Of a stretch of 64,000 bases of DNA, positions 16,176-25,012 are shown piece after piece. Position 1 is the stretch's first letter. The number at the start of each line of letters is the position of its first letter. Position numbers and translations under genes: made by a program. The notes beneath the pieces were generated by a model. The model worked only from the letters and a program-made list of their open reading frames with translations. It did not search any database and was not told the origin of the DNA. The DNA is from an uncultured bacterium (lineage in GTDB: Bacteria; Bacillota_I; Bacilli_A; RFN20; CAG-826), in the NCBI GenBank assembly GCA_949290395.1, contig CASERQ010000005.1, positions 1 to 64,000 on the forward strand, written 5' to 3'.

Positions 16176-17609
16176 ATGCCAAAGTTTGATACGAGAGTCC
16201 AAGAATTAAGATATAAAGTTTTAAAAGAAATTATCAGACATATTGACAAAGGTGACCTTGCTGAAGCTTTATATGATATTCCAAAAGATGTTATGCCAGG
16301 TCCAAAACCAACAATGCGTTGTTGTATCTATAAAGAAAGAGCAATTATCCAAGAAAGAATTAAAATCGCAACAACACATACATCCCAAATGGATGAAAAC
16401 ATTATTAAAGTTATTCCAATTGCTTGTGATGAATGTCCTCTTGGTGGTTACACTGTTAGTGATGCTTGTAGAGGATGTATTGCCCATAGATGTTCTGAGG
16501 CTTGCCCAAAACACTGTATTTCATTTGATTCATCTTTGAGAGCTCACATTGATAAGAGTCAATGTGTGAACTGCGGAATGTGTGCAAAAGCATGTCCTTA
16601 TAGTGCTATTGAAAATAGAATTAGACCATGCGAAAGAGCATGTAAGCAAAAAGCTATTAGTCCAAATCCAGAAACAAATGCAGCACAAATTAACGATGAA
16701 AAATGTATTCACTGTGGTGCTTGTGTCTATACTTGTCCATTCGGTGCTATCGTCGATGTTAGCTTCATAAAAGAAATTATTGAACTCTTAAAAGGAAGTA
16801 AAAATAATACAAAATATAAGGTTTTTGCAGTAGTTGCCCCTTCAATTGGCGGAAATTTCATCGAATATAAAAACGGACAAATCATTGCTGCATTAAAGAA
16901 ATTAGGTTTCTACGATGTTGCTGAAGCAGCATTAGGCGCTGATATGGTAGCAATAAGTGAAAGTAAAGAACTTGTAGAAAGAGGAAAATTAACTTCATCC
17001 TGCTGTCCAGCATTTGCTCTATATATTAGAAAGTTCTTCCCAGAACTTGCTCAATATATTTCATCTTCACCATCCCCAATGCATGCAATTGCAAAATATA
17101 TTAAGGAAAAATTCCCAGGTTCAAAAGTTGTATTTATTGGACCATGTACTGCTAAAAAGAGCGAAATTAAACATCCTAATGTAAGACCATATGTTGATAG
17201 TGCAATGACATTTGAAGAATTACAAGCTTTCATTGATGCTAGAGAAATCAAGGTCACTGAACTTGAAGAAGATACCTATGGCGAATTTGGAGGATCTTTC
17301 TTTGGTAGAGGTTTTGCAAAATGTGGAGGTTTATCTAGTGCTGTTAACGAAGCAATTGCTGAACAAGGAATTGACTTCAAGGTAAATGGTCAAGCTGTTG
17401 ATGGCATGGAAAATGTTAAGAAAGCTTTAATGTTATTTAAAAACCCAACAAGTAACATTAACTTCTTAGAAGGTATGGCTTGCGAAGGTGGATGTATTGG
17501 TGGACCATGTAATTTACAACACCAAATCAGAAACAAACTAACACTTGATAAATATTCTGCTGGTGCAGAAAAGAATATTACTGAAAACGTCGAAAAAAGT
17601 ACAAAATAA
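16176..17609 (+). CDS. [FeFe]-hydrogenase, group B-like, monomeric
   Basis: Probably evolves hydrogen from reduced ferredoxin. Of 477 residues, the N-terminal half holds several iron-sulfur cysteine clusters (CDECP, CVNCGMCAKACP, CIHCGACVYTCP). The H-cluster domain carries TSCCPAF (near 272), GPCTAKKSE (near 321) and EGMACEGGCIGG (near 431). TSCCPA and PCTAKK are the group B forms of the L1 and L2 motifs. It follows rex-adhE, another electron sink, and sits 2 bases before a ureohydrolase gene. The maturases HydE, HydF and HydG are not in the window. Group assignment is by motif memory, function by family. Confidence 0.9.
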   Translation: MPKFDTRVQELRYKVLKEIIRHIDKGDLAEALYDIPKDVMPGPKPTMRCCIYKERAIIQERIKIATTHTSQMDENIIKVIPIACDECPLGGYTVSDACRGCIAHRCSEACPKHCISFDSSLRAHIDKSQCVNCGMCAKACPYSAIENRIRPCERACKQKAISPNPETNAAQINDEKCIHCGACVYTCPFGAIVDVSFIKEIIELLKGSKNNTKYKVFAVVAPSIGGNFIEYKNGQIIAALKKLGFYDVAEAALGADMVAISESKELVERGKLTSSCCPAFALYIRKFFPELAQYISSSPSPMHAIAKYIKEKFPGSKVVFIGPCTAKKSEIKHPNVRPYVDSAMTFEELQAFIDAREIKVTELEEDTYGEFGGSFFGRGFAKCGGLSSAVNEAIAEQGIDFKVNGQAVDGMENVKKALMLFKNPTSNINFLEGMACEGGCIGGPCNLQHQIRNKLTLDKYSAGAEKNITENVEKSTK

Positions 17610-17611
17610 GT

Positions 17612-18502
17612 ATGAACGAATTTAGAGATTTAATGGCAAAAGGCGAAGAAGAAGCTAACGTTTTTCTTTGCGGTGTTCCTTTTGATAAGAACGCTAGTGT
17701 TGGTAAGGGCGCAAGTTTAGCACCTAAAGTAATCCGTGAATTAAGTTATGATTTACCAGCTTTAGATATGCTTGGTAATGATCTTAGAAAAGTAAAAATT
17801 CATGATTTAGGTGACTTTTGCGGGGATAATTTCGAAGAATTAGAGAAAAATATCGGTGATAAACTTTTAACTAAAGATGGTTTTCATATCATTTTAGGCG
17901 GAGATCACTCTATTGCTATCGCTAGTGAAAGAGCTTTTTATGATAGCTGCATTAAGAGGGGGAAGGTACCTGTAATTATTCACATGGACGCTCATCCTGA
18001 TATTTGCGATGTTTATGAAGGAAGTAAATATTCTCATGCTTGCCCAATCTTTAGAGCTTTAGAGTATGGCTATGAAGATAGAAATATTACGATGCTTGGT
18101 ATCAGAGGTTTTGAAGCCCAAGAAATCGAAACCTTTAAGAAACATCCTAATTTAGATGTATTTAAAAGTTTTGATATTAAAAAACTTGGAGTGGAAGCAT
18201 TACTTACTTTACTTGTCTCAAAATATAGAGATGAAAAGTATGAAGTTTACTTTAGTTATGACATTGATGCAAATGATCCCGCATATGCTCCAGGTACAGG
18301 CACTCCAGAAGCATTTGGTCTAACAAACTTTGAAACGGTCGCAATTTTAACTGGATTAATAGCTAACTTAAACGTTACTTGTTTAGACATTGTTGAAGTT
18401 GCTCCTCCTTTAGATGTTAATAACATTACTTCATGGCTTGCTTTAAAATCTCTTTATGAAGTTTTCCATACTTTAATTGAATCTAATAAATTAAAAAGAT
18501 AA
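17612..18502 (+). CDS. agmatinase/arginase-family ureohydrolase
   Basis: Mn-dependent hydrolase that releases urea from a guanidino compound such as agmatine, arginine, guanidinobutyrate or formiminoglutamate. All metal motifs are present: GGDHS near residue 96, DAHPD near 126 and SYDIDANDPAYAPGTGTPE near 214. Length is 296, typical for agmatinase. There is no strong ribosome site, and the start is 2 bases after the hydrogenase stop, so translation is probably coupled. Family is certain but substrate is not, as no polyamine or arginine genes are nearby. Confidence 0.9.
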   Translation: MNEFRDLMAKGEEEANVFLCGVPFDKNASVGKGASLAPKVIRELSYDLPALDMLGNDLRKVKIHDLGDFCGDNFEELEKNIGDKLLTKDGFHIILGGDHSIAIASERAFYDSCIKRGKVPVIIHMDAHPDICDVYEGSKYSHACPIFRALEYGYEDRNITMLGIRGFEAQEIETFKKHPNLDVFKSFDIKKLGVEALLTLLVSKYRDEKYEVYFSYDIDANDPAYAPGTGTPEAFGLTNFETVAILTGLIANLNVTCLDIVEVAPPLDVNNITSWLALKSLYEVFHTLIESNKLKR

Positions 18503-18506
18503 AAAT

Positions 18507-19187
18507 ATGTTTTTTGATGAAGGAAATGAGTGGAATGAATTTTTTGAAAATATTCAAAAGAAAGAATATTTTCAAAAGTTAATGAAGTTTGTTAATGAAG
18601 AGTATCAAACTAAAATCATTTATCCTTTAAAAGAAAATCTATTCAATGCTTTTAAATTAACACCATTACAAGATGTTAAAGTAGTTATTTTAGGCCAAGA
18701 CCCATATCCTAATCCTAATCAGGCTATGGGCTTGGCTTTTAGTGTACCTGAAGGAATAAAATTACCTCCAAGTTTAAAAAATATTTATAAAGAAATTATT
18801 AGTGAATTTAATTTAAGTATTGATTTACCTCAAAGCGGGGACTTAACTTATCTTGCTCAGCAAGGAGTTTTGCTTTTAAACCCTTATCTTACAGTAGTAG
18901 CTGGAAAACCTTTAAGCCATAAAATAAAAGAATATGATTATCTTTTTAAAGACATCATGCTTAAATTAAACTCATTAGATAAACCTATCGTATTTATGCT
19001 ATGGGGAAATAATGCGAAAAAGCATCATAAGTATTTGACAAACGAAAAACATATGGTGATAGAAACAGCACACCCTTCGCCTTTAAGCGCCAATCAAGGC
19101 GGTTGGTTTGGATCAAATTGTTTTTTAAAAGCAGACGAATTTTTAAAAGAAAACAACTTGAATGAAATTAAATGGATAAAAGATTAG
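18507..19187 (+). CDS. ung: uracil-DNA glycosylase (family 1)
   Basis: Removes uracil from DNA at the start of base excision repair. The catalytic GQDPY is near residue 65 and the C-terminal loop HPSPLSANQGGWFGSNCF near 193; both are complete. The usual His after GQDPY is Pro here (GQDPYPNPNQA), a variation that leaves the catalytic Asp and uracil-binding residues in place. Length of 226 is normal. It starts 4 bases after the ureohydrolase and overlaps the next gene by 16 bases. Confidence 0.95.
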   Translation: MFFDEGNEWNEFFENIQKKEYFQKLMKFVNEEYQTKIIYPLKENLFNAFKLTPLQDVKVVILGQDPYPNPNQAMGLAFSVPEGIKLPPSLKNIYKEIISEFNLSIDLPQSGDLTYLAQQGVLLLNPYLTVVAGKPLSHKIKEYDYLFKDIMLKLNSLDKPIVFMLWGNNAKKHHKYLTNEKHMVIETAHPSPLSANQGGWFGSNCFLKADEFLKENNLNEIKWIKD

Positions 19188-19984
19188 AAGAGTTTAAAGA
19201 ATATTTTCAAATTATCAAAATTGATAATCGAACTTATGCAATTTGTGAAGACAAAATTTCTTATAGAGCAAATTGCTTTTTATTGATTGGAGAAAATGAA
19301 GGATTATTGATTGATGCTTTAAGTGGAGTTTTTCCTAATTTTATTAAAATTCTTCAATTAATTTTTAACATTAAAATAAACAAATTACTTTTGACTCACG
19401 CTCATTACGATCATTTTGGAGGATATGATTCTAAACTTATAAAAGAAGTTTACGTTAGTAAGAAAGAAAAAGAGTATTTAACTCATTACTACTTGACTGA
19501 TGAAGAAGTAAGAGAAGAAATCAATAGTGATGATTCTATATTTCCTTCTGATTTTAATCTTGAAAAATTTAAAGTTAATAAAATTTATGATGCTAATTTT
19601 ATTAGTGAAGGCGATGTTATCGGCATTCCTAATAGAAAACTAAGAGTTGTTTCTACTCCAGGCCATACTGATGGTTCACTTTCTTTTTATGAGGAAGAAT
19701 CTGGGTACTTATTTGTCGGTGATTTTTTATATAACGGATTGCTTGATATAAGAGATATTAAAAGTAATTTGGATGACTTTATAGTTTCATTAGAAAAGAT
19801 AAGAAATTTAAATGTTTCAAATTATCTATGTGGTCACTATAAGCCTTGGATTAGATTTAGTGATTTTGAATTAACTAAACTTATTAATGTCTCAAAAAAG
19901 ATGCTTGGAGACGACAAAAATTCAAAGAACGATAATGCAAGGGTTTATAAAACAGGAGTAAAAGACATAAAAATCCGGTATTAA
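19172..19984 (+). CDS. metallo-beta-lactamase-fold hydrolase
   Basis: A 270-residue zinc hydrolase of the glyoxalase-II-like group. The HxHxDH motif reads THAHYDH near residue 75, with the second histidine in TPGHTDG near 165, the Asp in GDFLYNG near 187 and the last histidine in CGHYKPW. There is no signal peptide. Its start lies inside the end of ung, so the two are translationally coupled. The substrate cannot be told from sequence. Confidence 0.88.
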   Translation: MDKRLEEFKEYFQIIKIDNRTYAICEDKISYRANCFLLIGENEGLLIDALSGVFPNFIKILQLIFNIKINKLLLTHAHYDHFGGYDSKLIKEVYVSKKEKEYLTHYYLTDEEVREEINSDDSIFPSDFNLEKFKVNKIYDANFISEGDVIGIPNRKLRVVSTPGHTDGSLSFYEEESGYLFVGDFLYNGLLDIRDIKSNLDDFIVSLEKIRNLNVSNYLCGHYKPWIRFSDFELTKLINVSKKMLGDDKNSKNDNARVYKTGVKDIKIRY

Positions 19985-20063
19985 TATAAAAACCCTGCAA
20001 AAGGCCACTTAAATTTTGTTAAAAAAATAACTTTTATTCTATGTTTAAAAGTTTATAATACAT

Positions 20064-20150
20064 TTGGGTGCTCAAGAATGGGCTGAGATAAACGTGATAC
20101 TCGTTTGACCGATAACCTGATCTAGGTAATGCTAGCGTAGGAAATCGTTT
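20064..20150 (+). promoter_or_regulatory. TPP riboswitch (THI element)
   Basis: The conserved parts of the thiamine pyrophosphate aptamer are present in order: GGGTGCTC, GGGCTGAGA, ACCTGATCTAGGTAATGC and the closing AGCGTAGGAA. TATAAT (20054-20059) lies just upstream as the -10 box. It sits 56 bases before a ThiT-like gene followed by thiamine pyrophosphokinase. Confidence 0.95.
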
Positions 20151-20159
20151 TAGAATTTT

Positions 20160-20185
20160 ACTCTACGCTTGCGTAGAGTTTTTTT
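20160..20185 (+). terminator. TPP-controlled intrinsic terminator
   Basis: ACTCTACG and CGTAGAGT form the stem around CTTG, followed by seven T. The 5' arm can instead pair with AGCGTAG (20134-20140) in the 3' part of the aptamer. Without TPP an antiterminator forms; with TPP bound, that strand is held in the aptamer and the terminator folds. Confidence 0.9.
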
Positions 20186-20205
20186 ATTAAAGAGAGGAGA
20201 CTTTT

Positions 20206-21315
20206 ATGGAAACTCTTACACTATGGGAAAAATTTAAAATTTTCTTAAAAACCTATTTTAATGAAATTCTATTTTCCGTATTTTTCATTGTTGCACTTTC
20301 TACAATGGCCTTGCCTTATTCTAATTTAGAAATTGGCGAAGACAGTGGCGTCATCTATTTTATGGATGTTATAAGTAATGGCAGTTTTACTTATAACGGC
20401 GCAAATTATGCACTAACAAATACTTTTGCTTTATTGTTAGTTGGACTTATATTGCTTATTGGAAGTGAAGTAGTTTTAATTGTTTCTTCTTTCTTTAAAA
20501 ATAAGAAAGTCAAAGTTATTTTAAATTCGGTCACTCTTACCTTATTACTCGCTAGTTTATTTATAAATTTACTTGGCGGTTTTTTAATTGGTGCTTTAGA
20601 TTTATCAGCTATTGAAGCAAACGGAACGCTGGATAACACATTTGGTATTGTTTTTACTATTCTTGTTATTTTAATGGCTTTAATTTCATTCTCAAACATT
20701 TTCGATTTAAAGAAATATTCTATTCAAGAAATTTGTGAAACATCAATTTTAATCGCTTTAGCTGTTGTTTTAGATCAATTTGTTAAAATTCCAATTCAAG
20801 CAAATGGTGGTTCTATAAGTTTTTCGGCTTTACCACTTTTTATAATTGCTATTAGATATGGTTCTTTTAAGTCATTTGTTGCTAGTAGTTTTATCTTTGG
20901 CTTTTTAACATGTTTACTTGATGGCTATGGTTTCCAAACGTTCCCGTTTGATTATCTTGTAGCTTTAAGTGGATATGGACTTGTTGGAACAGCTTATAAT
21001 TTTGCAAAAAGATTTTATGTTAATATTGAAGACAAATCTAAGCAAACAAAAATGCAATTTGTTTACTCTTCCATAGCTATTATTATTGCTGCAATCCCTG
21101 TCATGTTTGTTAGATACGCAGGTCATATGATTTCTGCGTGCATTCTTTATGGATATGATTTTATTAATGATTTTGCTGCAAACTTCCTTTATCAATCAAC
21201 TTATGTTCCAGGAGCAGTTGGTTGTTCAATCGCAGGTATGATTTTATTATTGGAACCTGTTATTATGATAAATAGGGTATTCCCTATTAAGACTGTAAAA
21301 GAAAGTAAATATTAA
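20206..21315 (+). CDS. thiT: ThiT-like thiamine ECF transporter S component with long N-terminal membrane extension
   Basis: Substrate-binding membrane subunit for thiamine import by an ECF transporter; its EcfA/EcfT partners are not in the window. Residues about 175-369 match ThiT: an ETSILIALAVVLD helix, then GGSISFSALPLFIIAIRYGSF and six membrane helices. Residues 1-170 add about four further helices not found in the usual ThiT of about 190 residues. The TPP riboswitch upstream and the kinase gene behind it support thiamine as the substrate. It overlaps the next gene's start by 1 base. Confidence 0.85.
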   Translation: METLTLWEKFKIFLKTYFNEILFSVFFIVALSTMALPYSNLEIGEDSGVIYFMDVISNGSFTYNGANYALTNTFALLLVGLILLIGSEVVLIVSSFFKNKKVKVILNSVTLTLLLASLFINLLGGFLIGALDLSAIEANGTLDNTFGIVFTILVILMALISFSNIFDLKKYSIQEICETSILIALAVVLDQFVKIPIQANGGSISFSALPLFIIAIRYGSFKSFVASSFIFGFLTCLLDGYGFQTFPFDYLVALSGYGLVGTAYNFAKRFYVNIEDKSKQTKMQFVYSSIAIIIAAIPVMFVRYAGHMISACILYGYDFINDFAANFLYQSTYVPGAVGCSIAGMILLLEPVIMINRVFPIKTVKESKY

Positions 21316-21920
21316 TGAATAAATGTGTAGTCATTTCTGGCGGAGTATTTTATAAAAGCGATCTTAATGAAATAAAAGATAGTTTTATAATTTGCGCCGA
21401 TAGTGGCTATAAACATGCCTTGAAATATAATATAAAACCAAATTTGCTTGTTGGGGATTTTGATTCCATTGAAGAAATTCCAGATAACATTGAAATTAAA
21501 AAACTTAACCCAATTAAAGACGAAACCGACACTTTTGAAGCCATCGAAGAAGGCATTTTAAGAGGCTTTAAAGAATTCATTTTATTAGGAGCATTAGGAA
21601 AAAGAGAGGAGCATGCTATAGCTAATATTTCTCTTTTAATCTATTTAAAAAATAGGGGTTTTGCAGGGAAAATTGTTCAAAATGGCAAAACATTTGTTGT
21701 TTTAAAAGATGAGTCTATTAGATTAGATAAGAGAAAAAATGGCTATTTTTCTCTCTTTTCATTAAGCGCAACATGCGATGGTGTTTCTATTAAGAACGCT
21801 AAATACGAGTTAGAAAGAGCAACATTAACTCAAGATTTTCCTTTAGGCATAGATAACGAATTTATTAACTTATCTCCTGAAATTTCTATAAAAAATGGTA
21901 CAATTTTGTTAATTTATTGA
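21315..21920 (+). CDS. thiN: thiamine pyrophosphokinase
   Basis: Transfers pyrophosphate from ATP to thiamine, giving TPP, the ligand of the upstream riboswitch. Motifs are GDFDS near residue 48, the DETDTFEA segment near 76 and GALGKREEHAIANI near 98, where the usual Asp-His is Glu-His. The C-terminal thiamine-binding beta domain is complete at 201 residues. The TAATG overlap with thiT means coupled translation. The pair forms a thiamine salvage unit. Confidence 0.94.
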   Translation: MNKCVVISGGVFYKSDLNEIKDSFIICADSGYKHALKYNIKPNLLVGDFDSIEEIPDNIEIKKLNPIKDETDTFEAIEEGILRGFKEFILLGALGKREEHAIANISLLIYLKNRGFAGKIVQNGKTFVVLKDESIRLDKRKNGYFSLFSLSATCDGVSIKNAKYELERATLTQDFPLGIDNEFINLSPEISIKNGTILLIY

Positions 21921-21926
21921 TAAGTT

Positions 21927-22232
21927 ATGAAAATTAAGAATCTTGTTATCCGTGAACTTGAAAAGACTGAGAGAGCAATTGGCGTAATTAACGATGAAAT
22001 CGAAACTTTGCCTAAAGGGAGTTTGGTTAAAGTTAAAGCAAAAGAAAATTGCTATGTTTACCTTAAATATCGTGAAGGTAATAAGGTAAAAAGCGTTTAT
22101 ATTGGACGCGATAACGATGTAGAAACAACTAAGCTTGAAGCTGATATCAAAAAAAGACAAAAATTAGAAAAAGATCTTGCTAGTTTTAAAGAAGAAAAGC
22201 GATTAATGCTTAAAATGTTAAAAGTAAAGTAA
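21927..22232 (+). CDS. small basic protein, DUF6788-like
   Basis: A 101-residue protein with a central ETLPKGSLVKVKAKENCYVYLKYREG-type beta segment resembling DUF6788 proteins (by eye). Helical, highly charged segments lie on both sides, the last 45 residues probably coiled coil. It starts 6 bases after the thiN stop and is likely in the same transcript, but no link to thiamine is evident. Function is unknown. Confidence 0.6.
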   Translation: MKIKNLVIRELEKTERAIGVINDEIETLPKGSLVKVKAKENCYVYLKYREGNKVKSVYIGRDNDVETTKLEADIKKRQKLEKDLASFKEEKRLMLKMLKVK

Positions 22233-22320
22233 TTCTGCCTATAAAATAATTACATTATTTTAATATCTATAACTTCTTGTTTATAGTAGAATATTTTCAA
22301 CTATCAAAGGAGTTTATTTT

Positions 22321-23367
22321 ATGGCACTAAAAAAGTATGACAAGGAAGAAATGCTTAAACAAGAGGAAGCAGAAAAAGAGAAAGTCGAAGAATCTACAAA
22401 CAAGATTCAAATGACAATTGAAGCTAATAATCTTGTTGATGAAGAACTTAAGAAAGCACCTCTTGATGCAAGTCAAGAAACTCTGTGCAAAAATATCGAA
22501 GAAGCAAGACAAGTTTATTTTGATGCAAGCAAGAAACAAAAAAGAATTAGTACAATCATTACTGTTTGCACTATGTTAGTTCTTGTTGGTGCATTAGTCT
22601 TAATGATTGTTTTAAGCCAACAATACAACTGGATAACTTGGGTATCAATTGGAATTATGGTTGTGGTTTTGGTGGCGGTTTTTGTATACAACCGTTTTGC
22701 TAGAAATCAACTTTCCAAAAAAGCCGAAGAATATATTTCTAAACTTTATAGTGAAATTGATAACTACCTATTTGCTGGTGAAAACTTTGCAGAATTAAGT
22801 TATAAACCTCAAGGACAACTTAAAGACGAAATTTTCTTTGATGCAAGATTCTATAAAGATCTCAAGAATACTAGAAGTAGAAATTTAGTAAGTGTTCAAT
22901 ATAAAGGAAAACTTTTTGTTGCTTGTGATATCGCTGGCAACGTTTTAGTCAAAAACAGATTATCTCCAATGTTCTTAGGTAAATTTTACGATTACGTTAA
23001 TTCTTATGACAAAGAAGGCAAAAGAATTATTATGCAAATCAAAGGTGGAGAATTATCAAGACCAATTGACGATGTTGATGATTTAAAACTTGTTGAAGGA
23101 AATGATACTTTTGCAATTTATACTAACGATGAAGAATGGCGTAAAGTTTTAAAACAAAATGTAATTTCTGAAATTTGTAAACTACGTATCGATAAAACTT
23201 TAATTGATGTAATTGTTTCAATTAGACCTGGTAAAACAAGTATAGGAATTGATTATGTAGATGAATTTATGAATATTCCTGTTGATCACGAATTTGATTT
23301 TAATTTAGTTAGAAGAACAAAAGCTGATTTAGAAAAAGTTTTAACTATTCTTGATGAAATAAAATAA
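22321..23367 (+). CDS. uncharacterised membrane-anchored protein with two helices
   Basis: A 348-residue protein. A charged, probably coiled N-terminus (residues 1-75) is followed by two membrane helices at about 80-100 and 107-127. A cytoplasmic alpha/beta domain makes up the rest (FFDARFYKDLKNTRSRNLVS onward). I do not recognise the family. AAAGGAG precedes the ATG. A DUF402 phosphatase gene follows after 29 bases with its own AAGGAG, suggesting an operon. Confidence 0.65.
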   Translation: MALKKYDKEEMLKQEEAEKEKVEESTNKIQMTIEANNLVDEELKKAPLDASQETLCKNIEEARQVYFDASKKQKRISTIITVCTMLVLVGALVLMIVLSQQYNWITWVSIGIMVVVLVAVFVYNRFARNQLSKKAEEYISKLYSEIDNYLFAGENFAELSYKPQGQLKDEIFFDARFYKDLKNTRSRNLVSVQYKGKLFVACDIAGNVLVKNRLSPMFLGKFYDYVNSYDKEGKRIIMQIKGGELSRPIDDVDDLKLVEGNDTFAIYTNDEEWRKVLKQNVISEICKLRIDKTLIDVIVSIRPGKTSIGIDYVDEFMNIPVDHEFDFNLVRRTKADLEKVLTILDEIK

Positions 23368-23396
23368 CAAATTCATTTGTTTTTAAGGAGAATTTT

Positions 23397-23942
23397 ATGA
23401 ACTCATTTAAAGATAAATGGATAGAAATACAGGGATATAAACACGATGGAAGAATGCACCGCATTTGGGATAGTGTTTATGTTGTTGATCAAACCGATGA
23501 ATATATAGTTGCAGCTAGCACGAAGACTAAAGTCATTGAGCATGATTTTCGTATTTGGTACACAAAGGAGCCTGCGATTATGATTTTCTTTACGAAAAGA
23601 TGGCGGAATGTAATTGCGATGTTTAAAAAGACTGGCATTACATATTACGTAAATTTAGCTTCTCCATTCATTATCGATATGAAAAGAATTAAATACATCG
23701 ACTATGATCTTGATTTAAAACTTTATCCAAATAACGATATTCGTTTAATTGACGTTAAAGAATATGGCTACCATCGTAAAAAGTTTAAATATGGTAGCGA
23801 AATTGACCAGATTCTTAAATATAACATTGGCAATGTTAAGCAAAGAATGGAAAATGGGGATTTTCCTTTCGATGATGAAAAGATCAAAGAATATTACGAT
23901 ATGTTTTTGAAAGCAACGAAGCGAGGTGATTCAAATGATTAG
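23397..23942 (+). CDS. DUF402 (Ntdp-type) nucleoside tri-/diphosphate phosphatase
   Basis: The family hydrolyses terminal phosphates of nucleotides such as GTP, ATP and GDP in staphylococci. The sequence fits from end to end: YKHDGRMHRIWD near residue 14, IMIFFTKRWRNVIAMF near 61, GITYYVNLASP near 80 and KYIDYDLDLKLYP near 99. All are conserved in Ntdp. Length is 181. It overlaps the tsaE start, and its message probably runs into the t6A genes. Confidence 0.88.
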   Translation: MNSFKDKWIEIQGYKHDGRMHRIWDSVYVVDQTDEYIVAASTKTKVIEHDFRIWYTKEPAIMIFFTKRWRNVIAMFKKTGITYYVNLASPFIIDMKRIKYIDYDLDLKLYPNNDIRLIDVKEYGYHRKKFKYGSEIDQILKYNIGNVKQRMENGDFPFDDEKIKEYYDMFLKATKRGDSND

Positions 23943-24411
23943 CGAAATTATTACTTCTTCTCAAGAAGAAACTATAAAACTTGGTGAAGCAATTGCTAAT
24001 AAACTTTTTGTTGGAAGTGTTATTACTTTAAACGGAGATCTTGGAGCTGGAAAAACAACTTTAACTAAAGGTATTGGGAAAGGACTTGGAATTGAAGAAG
24101 AAATTAATTCACCAACCTTTAATATTTTAAAATGTTACTTCAATAAGACATTAAATTTATACCACATCGACGCCTATAGACTCGAAGACGTTGATGCTCA
24201 AGGTAAAAATATTGGTTTAGAAGAAGTTATTGAAGGTGATGGTGTCGCTGTCATTGAGTGGCCTGATTTTATTAGAGAAATGATACCTTTTGATTCGGTA
24301 AATATAGAAATTCGTAATCTTGGCGATAATAAAAGAAAATTTATAATTTCTTCATTAAGTTCAAAATATAAAGAGCTTATTGAATCTCTTGGAGGAAAAG
24401 TAAGTGCTTAG
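23935..24411 (+). CDS. tsaE: tRNA t6A biosynthesis ATPase TsaE
   Basis: P-loop ATPase that drives turnover of the TsaB-TsaD complex making N6-threonylcarbamoyladenosine at tRNA position 37. Walker A GDLGAGKTTLTKGI is near residue 33 and the conserved SPTFNIL and HIDAYRLED follow. I preferred the ATG at 23935 over an upstream in-frame GTG because GAGGTG lies 6 bases before it. It overlaps both neighbours and begins the tsaE-tsaB-rimI-tsaD cluster. Confidence 0.95.
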   Translation: MISEIITSSQEETIKLGEAIANKLFVGSVITLNGDLGAGKTTLTKGIGKGLGIEEEINSPTFNILKCYFNKTLNLYHIDAYRLEDVDAQGKNIGLEEVIEGDGVAVIEWPDFIREMIPFDSVNIEIRNLGDNKRKFIISSLSSKYKELIESLGGKVSA

Positions 24412-25012
24412 TTTGTTGTTAGATAGTGCCAATAAGGATTTATGTGTTGGCGTTGCTAAAGATGGCAAGTTAATTGATAAAACTGTTTATGGAGCTTGGC
24501 AAAGACAAAGCGAATATATGGTTCCTGAAATAACCAAGATTTTTGAGAAAAACGGCATTAATCCAAAAGATATCACGGAAATTTTAGTAACAGAAGGGCC
24601 TGGAAGTTATACAGGAGTTAGAATTGCTTTAACAATTGCTAAAGTTTATGCATATGTTCTTAGTCTCCCTGTCTATCTATTTTCTTCTCTTCAAGTTATT
24701 TCTGACTCTAAGATTATTTCAATTTGCTTAATTAATGCTAAAAGCAATAGAAGTTATTTTGCTGTTTATAAAGGTAATGAAGTCTTAGAGAAGGACCAAG
24801 TGTTAACAAATGAACAAGTGAAATCATACATTCAAGAACATTCTGATTTTAAATTATGTGGTGAACTTGATTACCTTGGTTTAGATGGTTATAAGGCTGA
24901 TGTTTTAGAAAATATGCTTTTATTAAAAGATGAAACTCATAAATGTGAAAATATTTTAAAGTTAAAAGCAGTTTACCTTAAAGATGAAAATGAATATACG
25001 AAGAGCAAGTGA
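24404..25012 (+). CDS. tsaB: tRNA t6A biosynthesis protein TsaB
   Basis: Partner and scaffold of TsaD in the t6A-forming complex. The 202-residue product has the ASKHA fold with LLLDSANKDLCVGV at the N-terminus and the hallmark TEGPGSYTGVRIALTIAK near residue 63. Translation starts with GTG at 24404, 8 bases after GGAGG and inside the end of tsaE. Confidence 0.94.
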   Translation: MLSLLLDSANKDLCVGVAKDGKLIDKTVYGAWQRQSEYMVPEITKIFEKNGINPKDITEILVTEGPGSYTGVRIALTIAKVYAYVLSLPVYLFSSLQVISDSKIISICLINAKSNRSYFAVYKGNEVLEKDQVLTNEQVKSYIQEHSDFKLCGELDYLGLDGYKADVLENMLLLKDETHKCENILKLKAVYLKDENEYTKSK

